Shown one piece after another: positions 23,415 to 28,806 of a stretch of DNA of 28,806 bases. Below the pieces are notes generated by a model that was given only the letters and a program-made list of their open reading frames with translations, was not told the DNA's origin and searched no databases. The stretch is from Clostridia bacterium. GTDB taxonomy: Bacteria > Bacillota > Clostridia > Christensenellales > Borkfalkiaceae. Made by a program: the position numbers and the translations under genes. Every line of letters begins with the position of its first letter. The first letter of the stretch is position 1. The DNA is taken from the NCBI GenBank assembly GCA_900770945.1, contig CAAGME010000055.1, positions 1 through 28,806 of the forward strand, read 5' to 3'.

Positions 23415-23690
23415 ATGAACAAGAGCGAATTTATCAGAAAGCTTGCAGACAAGCAGGGCGTTACCATCAAAGAAGCGGAAAGCTGCTTCACCGCTATGGT
23501 AGACACCCTTACCGATTGCCTTAAGGAAGGAGAATACGTTCACATCTCCGGCTTTGCCACTTTCGAACTGAAAGAAAAGGGCGAGAGAGAAGGCGTAAAC
23601 CCCAAGACAAAGGAAAAAATCATTATCGGTTCCTGCAAGGCTCCCACCGTCAAGTTCAGCAAAGCTTACAAAGATATTTTCAACGCATAA
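23415..23690 (+). CDS. hup: HU family DNA-binding protein
   Basis: 91-residue histone-like protein that bends and compacts DNA. The start MNKSEFIRKLADKQGVTIKEAE is the usual helical dimerisation part, followed by the saddle ISGFATFELKEKG and the arm region with NPKTKEKI; the last strand is APTVKFSKAYKDIFNA. Length and order are as in HU/IHF. It has a strong ribosome site, its own promoter and a bidirectional terminator, so it is monocistronic and probably highly expressed. HU versus IHF subunit cannot be separated beyond general likeness; HU is expected in this group. Confidence 0.97.
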   Translation: MNKSEFIRKLADKQGVTIKEAESCFTAMVDTLTDCLKEGEYVHISGFATFELKEKGEREGVNPKTKEKIIIGSCKAPTVKFSKAYKDIFNA

Positions 23691-23710
23691 CGAAAACGTC
23701 TTTAACGCAC

Positions 23711-23743
23711 AAAAAACCCCGTCGTACATCGCCGGGGTTTTTT
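23711..23743. terminator. bidirectional terminator between HU and mreB
   Basis: AAAAAACCCCG (23711-23721) and CGGGGTTTTTT (23733-23743) pair perfectly around an 11-nt loop, with T-runs for both strands. Confidence 0.93.
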
Positions 23744-23778
23744 GCGTATTTTATAAGCTTTTTCTACCTTACGCCTTT

Positions 23779-24783
23779 TTATCTTTTGTTGAGCTTGTAC
23801 TTTTCCAAAAGCTGACGGGAAGAAGCGAGCATGCCGCCGCCCAAAAGCGAAGCTACGTCGCCCTTGTCGGATATGTTTGCTTTCATTCCCATTTTTTCGG
23901 AAAAATATTCTTCCAAGCCGACGGTCTTTGAAACGCCGCCCGCAAAATACACGCCCGTGCGGCGGATATCGGCGGAAACCTCGGCGGGGAGCTTTGCCAT
24001 AACCATTCCCGTTATTTGGAAAATCTTATCGAAAAACGCGGCTATCGGGCGCGCAATATCGCCCGAGCAAACGGACACGGCGCGCGGTCTGCCGGTAAAC
24101 ACGTCGCGACCGTTGACGACCATGGTCACGTTGTCGTCATAGTAAAGGCTGCCGACCGAAAGTTTAAGCTTTTCCGCCGTAAGCGAGCCGATTTTGAGGT
24201 CGAACATTTCTTCTATGTGGTTAGAGACCATTGCGTCTATCGAAAGCCCGCCCATGTTCACGCTTATTCCGCAGATAATGCCGTCGCCGGAAACTGCGGC
24301 TATCTCCGTGCTTCCGCCGCCGATATCGATTATAAAAACCGGTTGAGAGGAAAGCGGCAAGCCTAAGCCTATCGCGGTAAGAACGGGGGATTCGACGATT
24401 GAGTAAGACGTGACGTCCGCGCCGGTAAGCACGCGCTCGAAACGGCGCACGGCGGTAACGTCCGCGCCGCAAGGCACAGACAAAACGACGTCCGGACGAG
24501 CGGAAAGCTTGCTGAGCGTTATTTTATTCAGAAAAAGTTCGAGCATGGCAACAGCCGCCGCCTCGTCTTCGATTTCCGATTCGAAAACGGGCCAGACGAC
24601 CTCCGTGCTGTCGGAGGCCCTGCCCACAAGCTTTTTCGCTTCAAGCCCCACTTCTTTTACTTTGCGCTTTTCGTCGCGAGAGAGAGCGACTACGCTCGGC
24701 TCATACAAAACAATGCCCATTCCCACGCGGTAAATCCCGGTGTTGGACGACCCCATATCGATTGCGACCGTGTTAGATTTCAT
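23779..24783 (-). CDS. mreB: MreB/Mbl family cell-shape actin
   Basis: 334-residue bacterial actin that forms membrane filaments guiding lateral wall synthesis. Phosphate-1 loop AIDMGSSNTGIY near residue 6 and EPSVVAL match MreB; phosphate-2 loop FIIDIGGGSTEIA and the adenosine motif FAGGVSKTVGLEEYF are also present. It is more divergent than usual (DMGSSNT for DLGTANT). The start at 24783 overlaps the maf stop by 4 bp (ATGA) with GAGGAAC upstream; a longer frame upstream is inside maf. The maf-mreB neighbourhood is common in Bacillota, though mreC and mreD are absent here. Mbl or MreBH are alternatives. Confidence 0.9.
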   Translation of the reverse strand: MKSNTVAIDMGSSNTGIYRVGMGIVLYEPSVVALSRDEKRKVKEVGLEAKKLVGRASDSTEVVWPVFESEIEDEAAAVAMLELFLNKITLSKLSARPDVVLSVPCGADVTAVRRFERVLTGADVTSYSIVESPVLTAIGLGLPLSSQPVFIIDIGGGSTEIAAVSGDGIICGISVNMGGLSIDAMVSNHIEEMFDLKIGSLTAEKLKLSVGSLYYDDNVTMVVNGRDVFTGRPRAVSVCSGDIARPIAAFFDKIFQITGMVMAKLPAEVSADIRRTGVYFAGGVSKTVGLEEYFSEKMGMKANISDKGDVASLLGGGMLASSRQLLEKYKLNKR

Positions 24784-25328
24784 TTGAGTTCCTCGATTGC
24801 TTCGTTTATTTTTTCCATCGGTAAGCCCATAACGCAAGTAAAGCTGCCGACTACCTTTTTGACAAGTCCGTACTCGTCCTGAACGCCGTAGCCGCCCGCT
24901 TTGTCAAGACCTAAGCCGGCTTCGACGTATTCTTTTATGACTTCTTCGGTCAGGGCGTTGAAAGTCACTTCCGCCTTTTCGACCTCGTTAATATAATACC
25001 CGCCGCCTATTATGGCGTAACCCGTATAGACAAGATGGGTTCTGCCCGAAAGCGCGCGCAAAAACTTCTCGTTTTCCGCTTTGTCCTTAGGCTTTCCGAG
25101 AATAACGCCGTCAAGAACGACGATTGTGTCCGCCGCAAGGGTTATTTTGCCCGTTTTTTCAAAGACTTCTTTTGCTTTGTGAAGCGCGAGGGCTTTGGGA
25201 ACTTCCTCTACGGGTAAGTTTTTATCGATTTTTTCTTCGCTTGTTGCGGGGACGACTTCAAAGTCATACCCGGCGGATTTTAAAAGCTCGTATCTTCTCG
25301 GGCTTTGACTTGCTAATATGAATTTCAT
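24780..25328 (-). CDS. maf: Maf family nucleoside triphosphate pyrophosphatase
   Basis: 182-residue house-cleaning pyrophosphatase that hydrolyses non-canonical or dTTP/UTP-type nucleotides and is linked to septum control. Family signatures are all visible: ILASQSPRRYELL at the N-terminus, AADTIVVLDGVILGKPKDK in the middle, ALSGRTHLVYTG and DKAGGYGVQ. Full length. The ATG at 25328 lacks a well-spaced ribosome site: AAAGGTG is 16 nt away and lies in a perfect hairpin (GAAAGG/CCTTTC, 25338-25353). Repeat DNA begins immediately upstream, so the normal promoter may have been displaced. It overlaps mreB by 4 bp. Confidence 0.95.
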   Translation of the reverse strand: MKFILASQSPRRYELLKSAGYDFEVVPATSEEKIDKNLPVEEVPKALALHKAKEVFEKTGKITLAADTIVVLDGVILGKPKDKAENEKFLRALSGRTHLVYTGYAIIGGGYYINEVEKAEVTFNALTEEVIKEYVEAGLGLDKAGGYGVQDEYGLVKKVVGSFTCVMGLPMEKINEAIEELK

Positions 25329-25349
25329 AGGTTTTTAGAAAGGTTCACC

Positions 25350-25374
25350 TTTCAACTTTTAATTTTCAACTCTA
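25350..25374. repeat. TTTCAAC-type AT-rich tract
   Basis: Two imperfect units, TTTCAACTTTTAA and TTTTCAACTCTAAAC, lie between maf and the 106-bp repeats. The same motif occurs at 8564-8675, 28612-28620 and 28747-28806. Confidence 0.6.
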
Positions 25375-25381
25375 AACTTGA

Positions 25382-25593
25382 CACACAGTCCTGAGGGCGG
25401 AGAAGGGTTGCAGAGACGGGCAACAGGTCGGCGAATGCCGATGGGCGCGTACCTCTCCTACTGACGGCGGAGAGTGCGTCGGATTGCCACACAGTTCTGA
25501 GGGCGGAGAAGGGTTGCAGAGACGGGCAACAGGTCGGTGAAAGCCGAAGGGCGCGTACCTCTCCTACTGACGGCGGAGAGTGCGTCGGATTGC
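25382..25593. repeat. two 106-bp tandem repeats with conserved hairpins
   Basis: Unit 1 is 25382-25487 and unit 2 is 25488-25593; I count four differences. Each unit can form three hairpins: GTTGC/GCAAC (25407-25424), TCGGC-GAAT-GCCGA (25428-25441) and CTCTCC/GGAGAG (25453-25474) with outer GCGC/GCGT. In unit 2 the middle one is TCGGT-GAAA-GCCGA: pairing survives as T.G. GC is much higher than in neighbouring gaps. Open frames on it lack ribosome sites and I treat it as non-coding. Confidence 0.85.
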
Positions 25594-25687
25594 CACAACA
25601 GGTGAGAGCGGCGCGCAGGCGCGTACTCTATGTACGTAACTGTGCGACGGTCGAACACGTAGTGGCAAGGCGGCGTGCTATACGCCG
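25594..25687. other. diverged third segment of the structured repeat
   Basis: After unit 2 the sequence begins CACAACAGG, like a third unit, then diverges. TTGCCAC (25590-25596) and GTGGCAA (25662-25668) form a wide inverted repeat, and CGGCG/CGCCG (25671-25687) a short hairpin. It abuts the stop codon of the ROK gene. No gene seen from 25329 to 25687. Confidence 0.5.
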
Positions 25688-27043
25688 TCAGGAACATAGC
25701 GAGGCGGCAGCTATGCTCTGCCCCACCCTCTTATTCGATTCATCGGGTAAAACTATCTTTATCGACGAGAGAGAGGGATATTCTTCATCGAGGACGAGTT
25801 TGGCGTTTTCGGCGATAATCGCGCCGGCGGAGCCGCTTGTGACCCTGCCTAAAAGCAAAAGATAATCAATATCGTAAAACTCCGAATAGAAAGCGAGCGT
25901 GTAGCCGAGATATATGCCGATATCGGCAAAAATACGCTTGGCTATTAAATCGCCGCTTTCCAAAAGGTCCTGAACCTTTTTAAGCTTTTCGGCGGGGGTA
26001 AGGGTTTGTTCGAATTTTATGCCGGCGTTTTCGGCAAGCTTGATTACGGCGTCTTGCGAAAAGTATTTTACGCCGCAACCGATGTCGCCGCTCCACTCGT
26101 CCGCCATAGCGGCGGGAGCAAGGTCTACCGGGACGAACGCAAGCTCGCTTATCCAGCCGTTAAGAGTACCCGTAGAATTTATGTACCCGCCCGCTTCGCT
26201 TGTGCCGAGCGCGATGCCGAGGACGTTTACGGCGTTAAGCTCCATGGCTCCCGCAAGCGCGGTTACGTCTCCGTCGTTAGCTACCTCTATCGGGTAGCCG
26301 AGTTCTTTGGCGATGTCGAGATACATAGTCTGAACGTGCGGCTTATAATCTTCTTTAGGAATATTGATAAAAAGGCTGGACACCATTATTTTGTTATCGA
26401 TGTAAACGCCTGCGGACGATACGCCCACCGCGTCAACGCGCGGCATTTTGGAAGCGGCGGTCAAAAACGCAGACTTTATGCCGTCGTACTGATACCGATA
26501 ATCGGTAGAAAGCTTGGGGTGCCAGACGACTTCTTCGCTGTAAACGACTTTGCCGTCCACGACAGCGGAAACCTTTCTGTCGCTTCCGCCCGCGTCAAAG
26601 CCTATGCGGCAACCGTCAAGGTGTCCGCCTATTTCCACGCGGCAAGGAGAATATTCGGGAAAATTCTCTTCGTCCGTCTTTACGACTTCGAAATCCCTTT
26701 CGTAAACGCCGGACATAAAGTCCACGTCGAATTTTCTCGCTCCGCTAAGGGTGTAATCGGCTTTTAAGCGTTCGTAAATATAATCGTCGCCGGAAACGTA
26801 AATCTTATAGCCGCCGGCAACCCACAGCGCGGCTTTAACAAGCCTTTCGATAATCGCGTAGTTGCGCTCGGCTTTTTTTGCTTCGGCAAAAATACTTTCG
26901 GTTAAAATGTAATTATTGCCCTTGTTGCGTTCAACGCAGATTTTAAGCGTTTTATGCTTATCCGCCTTTACTTCTTTCCTGAACTTTTCAAGTTCTACCG
27001 CGAACGGTTTGAAAGCTAAATCGTACTTAGGGGTATACTTCAT
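25688..27043 (-). CDS. ROK family protein (sugar kinase-like)
   Basis: 451 residues. After a 150-residue N-terminal region without clear family, an ASKHA-type ATPase core follows: phosphate-1 loop RIGFDAGGSDRKVSAVVDGK near residue 145, EVANDGDVTALAGA near 255, and GIALGTSEAGGYI near 275, as in ROK glucokinases. The usual ROK zinc motif (CxCGxxGC) is not seen, only IGCGVKYF. The last residues read GQSIAAASLCS and the stop is at the edge of the repeat element, so the native C-terminus may have been replaced. AAAGGAAAAAAG precedes the ATG. It is divergent from an AraC regulator, suggesting sugar-responsive control. Exact substrate unknown. Confidence 0.8.
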   Translation of the reverse strand: MKYTPKYDLAFKPFAVELEKFRKEVKADKHKTLKICVERNKGNNYILTESIFAEAKKAERNYAIIERLVKAALWVAGGYKIYVSGDDYIYERLKADYTLSGARKFDVDFMSGVYERDFEVVKTDEENFPEYSPCRVEIGGHLDGCRIGFDAGGSDRKVSAVVDGKVVYSEEVVWHPKLSTDYRYQYDGIKSAFLTAASKMPRVDAVGVSSAGVYIDNKIMVSSLFINIPKEDYKPHVQTMYLDIAKELGYPIEVANDGDVTALAGAMELNAVNVLGIALGTSEAGGYINSTGTLNGWISELAFVPVDLAPAAMADEWSGDIGCGVKYFSQDAVIKLAENAGIKFEQTLTPAEKLKKVQDLLESGDLIAKRIFADIGIYLGYTLAFYSEFYDIDYLLLLGRVTSGSAGAIIAENAKLVLDEEYPSLSSIKIVLPDESNKRVGQSIAAASLCS

Positions 27044-27074
27044 TCTTTTTTCCTTTTTTTAATTATATAGATTT

Positions 27075-27103
27075 ATTTTAACACATATAAACTTTTTTGT
27101 ATA
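27075..27103 (-). promoter_or_regulatory. promoter of the ROK gene
   Basis: Minus strand: -35 TATACA (27103-27098), 17 bp, TGT-extended -10 TAAAAT (27080-27075). The divergent gap is very AT-rich, so other starts are possible. Confidence 0.5.
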
Positions 27104-27150
27104 TTTTTTTAAGCATATTTTTTTAATTTTACTATCGAAAAGCTTTTTCG

Positions 27151-27179
27151 TTGCGCTTTAAGGCGTTTTGTGGTATCAT
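27151..27179 (+). promoter_or_regulatory. promoter of the AraC-type gene, probably leaderless
   Basis: -35 TTGCGC (27151-27156), 17-bp spacer, TGG-extended -10 TATCAT (27174-27179). AAGCTC is all that separates the -10 from ATG at 27186, and no ribosome site is visible. Confidence 0.6.
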
Positions 27180-27185
27180 AAGCTC

Positions 27186-28088
27186 ATGGAAATCAAGAGA
27201 GCGGAATACTTCCGCAACGCATTAAGAGACGTTATAAAAGTCAACGCCATTTATACGATACACTACTTTCGATACGGCAAAAAGTTTTCCTACCCCTTAG
27301 AAAGCCATCCGTTTTGGGAACTCGTTTACGTTGACAGCGGCGAACTGCACGTTACCGCGGGCAACAAAAAGTTCGTCATGAAGCAGGGCGAAGCGTGCTT
27401 TCACAGCCCCGATTTGCCGCACACCGTCGAAACGAAAGGCAGCTTTGCAAACTCGGTGATAGTGTCGTTTGAAGCGACCGGGAGAATGATGAATTTTTTC
27501 GAAAACAAGGTGTTTTCGCTTGACGGAACGGAGAAAAACTTACTTTCTGCGCTCGTTTGGGAGGGCAAAAAAAGCTTTGACGGCAGACTCGACGACGCCG
27601 ACCAGACAAAAATGGTTAAAAAAGCGGACGCGCCGTTCGGCTCGGAACAGCTCATAAAAAACGTTATCGAACTTTTGCTTATTTCGCTTGTAAGAAACAA
27701 CTTCGAAAGCCTGAGCGCGAAAGGCGCGGATAACAACGTGTCCGTACACGCCGAACAAATCGTGGAAAGCGTTATCGAAATTTTAAAATCGAAAATTACC
27801 GAAAGCGTCACGCTCGACGAGATAAGCGAAAAAATGTTCTTTTCCAAAACTTACATTAAGGCGGTGTTCAAAAAGTATACGGGTACTTCCGTGATAAAAT
27901 ACTTTAATCAATTAAAGATAGAACAGGCAAAAAAACTTATTTCGACAAACCGATACACGATTACGGAGATAACCGAGATGCTCGGGTTTTCGTCCGTGCA
28001 TTACTTTTCAAGGCTCTTTAAGGCGACGACGGATATGAGTCCGTCGGAATACGCAAAGTCCATAAAAGCCGACAACGTTTTACAGTAA
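27186..28088 (+). CDS. AraC family transcriptional regulator
   Basis: 300 residues. The N-terminal half is a cupin sensor domain (SHPFWELVYVDSGELHVTAG and GEACFHSPDLPHTVE), the type that binds sugars. The C-terminal 100 residues contain two helix-turn-helix motifs: VTLDEISEKMFFSKTYIKAVF and the classical signature YTITEITEMLGFSSVHYFSRLF, then KATTDMSPSEYAKS. I start at the ATG at 27186; an in-frame TTG at 27168 lies within the promoter. It is divergent from the ROK gene and a likely regulator of it. Its stop overlaps the A-run of a strong terminator. Confidence 0.92.
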   Translation: MEIKRAEYFRNALRDVIKVNAIYTIHYFRYGKKFSYPLESHPFWELVYVDSGELHVTAGNKKFVMKQGEACFHSPDLPHTVETKGSFANSVIVSFEATGRMMNFFENKVFSLDGTEKNLLSALVWEGKKSFDGRLDDADQTKMVKKADAPFGSEQLIKNVIELLLISLVRNNFESLSAKGADNNVSVHAEQIVESVIEILKSKITESVTLDEISEKMFFSKTYIKAVFKKYTGTSVIKYFNQLKIEQAKKLISTNRYTITEITEMLGFSSVHYFSRLFKATTDMSPSEYAKSIKADNVLQ

Positions 28089-28129
28089 AAAACACCGTTC
28101 GCTTTAACGGTTTGCGAACGGTGTTTTTT
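28087..28129. terminator. bidirectional terminator, AraC-type and Rrf2 genes
   Basis: AAAAAACACCGTTCGC (28087-28102) pairs over all 16 bp with GCGAACGGTGTTTTTT (28114-28129). The AraC gene stop TAA is at its left edge. Confidence 0.95.
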
Positions 28130-28151
28130 CGTTTTTTAGGCGATAACGAGC

Positions 28152-28568
28152 TTATAGCCCCACTTTTTTATCTATTATGTCCTGAATCGTGACGCTTGAA
28201 AGATAGTCCTTAACGACCTTGTCAAGCCCCGCCCATACGGGGAGAGTAAGGCATTTGCCGCTCATAAGGCAAGGAGAAGAACCGCTTTCGAGACAGGTTA
28301 CGGGCGTTAAGTTTTCGTCGGTTAAGGTGAGAATTTCCATTGCCGTGCAGTTTTTGGGATCTTGGCTCATTCTGTAACCGCCGCCCTTGCCGGAAGAACC
28401 TTCGACTATGCCGCCCTTAGAGAGAAGCGGAATAATGCGCGCGACATAGCCGAGCGACAAATTTTGCCGCTTGGCGATATCTTTCATCGGGACAAAGTTG
28501 CCGTCGTTATGCGCGGCAAGGTCGGTTACGACTCTCAAAGCGTAACGACCGCGTGTAGAAATCATCAT
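28152..28568 (-). CDS. Rrf2/IscR family iron-sulfur regulator
   Basis: 138-residue winged-helix regulator. The start MISTRGRYALRVVTDLA and the recognition helix MKDIAKRQNLSLGYVARIIPLL are typical of Rrf2. Three cysteines, Cys92, Cys100 and Cys106 (TCLESGSSPC then LMSGKC), are positioned as the Fe-S ligands of IscR-type members, with spacing C-x7-C-x5-C. It probably senses Fe-S cluster status or redox stress. AAAGGAA precedes the ATG. The isc/suf genes it would control are not in the window; the gene is transcribed alone and ends at a shared terminator. Confidence 0.93.
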   Translation of the reverse strand: MMISTRGRYALRVVTDLAAHNDGNFVPMKDIAKRQNLSLGYVARIIPLLSKGGIVEGSSGKGGGYRMSQDPKNCTAMEILTLTDENLTPVTCLESGSSPCLMSGKCLTLPVWAGLDKVVKDYLSSVTIQDIIDKKVGL

Positions 28569-28586
28569 AATGTTTTATTCCTTTCA

Positions 28587-28606
28587 TTCGCGCAAAACGC
28601 CGCGAA
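28587..28606. promoter_or_regulatory. inverted repeat upstream of the Rrf2 gene
   Basis: TTCGCG (28587-28592) and CGCGAA (28601-28606) are perfect arms around CAAAACGC, 19 bp before the start codon. This could be an autoregulatory operator or a leader hairpin. No convincing -10 is seen here. Confidence 0.4.
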
Positions 28607-28623
28607 TAAGCAAGTTGAAAGAT

Positions 28624-28730
28624 GCGCGCGTTGCGCGCTCGATATTTGCGCCAAGGGCGCAATCGATATGCCGCTTTTCAAGCGGTCGATATTTGCCGTA
28701 AACGGCAATCGATATTCACGCTCCGCGTGA
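28624..28730. repeat. five-hairpin intergenic module, copy D
   Basis: Hairpins at 28624-28638 (GCGCGC, GTT, GCGCGC), 28646-28662 (TTGCGCC, AAG, GGCGCAA), 28671-28685 (CCGCTT, TTC, AAGCGG), 28693-28708 (TTGCCG, TAAA, CGGCAA) and 28716-28730 (TCACGC, TCC, GCGTGA). Order and spacers agree with copies A and B almost 28 kb away. It is bordered by AAGTTGAAAG on the left and a TTGAAAG tract on the right. Confidence 0.9.
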
Positions 28731-28746
28731 GTGAGCTTAGAGGACG

Positions 28747-28806
28747 AATTGAAAGTTGAAAAAATATCGGGATAAGGTCAAATTTTCAACTTTCAACTTT
28801 CAATTT
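28747..28806. repeat. inverted TTTCAAC heptamer tracts at the right edge
   Basis: AATTGAAAGTTGAAAA (28747-28762) faces TTTTCAAC, TTTCAAC, TTTCAATTT (28783-28806), a 7-bp tandem repeat that runs off the window. The arms are inverted around about 20 bp of unique DNA. Confidence 0.7.

Noticed and set aside
25458..25697. 79-codon frame on the minus strand over the 106-bp repeats
   Set aside because: It begins inside the end of the ROK gene without a ribosome site, its residues simply translate the repeat, and the DNA changes preserve stems.

Overview
The window reads as a chromosomal segment of a low-to-mid GC, Gram-positive-type spore former, most likely an uncultured gut member of class Clostridia (Christensenellales-like is my guess). 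The evidence is a SpoIIQ-type endopeptidase behind a SigF-like promoter, a NadD-YqeK fusion next to RsfS, MreB next to Maf, strong AGGAGG-type ribosome sites, sigma-A promoters with 17-bp spacers, and many Cys-anchored surface lipoproteins. The lineage is inference; no rRNA or tRNA gene is visible.

Layout. 1-570: intergenic repeats (a 144-bp-period direct repeat, then two copies of a five-hairpin module). 571-8330, minus strand: a surface carbohydrate block, transcribed from a promoter at 8470-8498 through a structured leader: a membrane protein with duplicated CBM6/35-like domains, a small four-helix membrane protein, a GH3 glycosidase with swapped domain order, and then a lipoprotein with CxxC repeats. 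8738-10210: a MATE exporter with a consensus promoter overlapped by an operator-like dyad. 10322-14786, minus: a degenerate DeoC-like protein with a long acidic N-terminus followed by a transglutaminase/InlB-repeat lipoprotein. 14938-17598: a small membrane protein, then the nadD/yqeK-rsfS pair (minus), then a membrane protein with a possible Mrr-like domain. 17685-19308, minus: a BspA-type leucine-rich lipoprotein and an FmdB-type zinc ribbon. 19561-23120, minus: spoIIQ-like gene, a YwmB-like secreted protein, and a translationally coupled pair of degenerate enzymes (Fe-ADH-like and PHP). 23415-23690: HU. 23779-25328, minus: maf and mreB, overlapping by 4 bp. 25350-25690: a structured 106-bp tandem repeat. 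25688-28088: a ROK-family protein divergent from an AraC regulator. 28152-28568: an IscR/Rrf2 regulator, followed by another hairpin module and a TTTCAAC-type tract at the right edge.

The least explained signal is the non-coding DNA. Four copies of a module made of up to five short hairpins, separated by a near-constant TCGATAT spacer, occur at 223-334, 375-484, 2924-2983 and 28624-28730. Their stems vary by compensatory changes, including an A-T, G.T, C-G series at one pair, which suggests selection on a folded form. A second structured repeat family (106-bp units at 25382-25593) and heptameric TTTCAAC tracts sit at the borders of these elements. Two genes (nadD/yqeK and araC-type) have promoters whose -10 lies exactly 6 nt before the ATG, predicting leaderless mRNAs.
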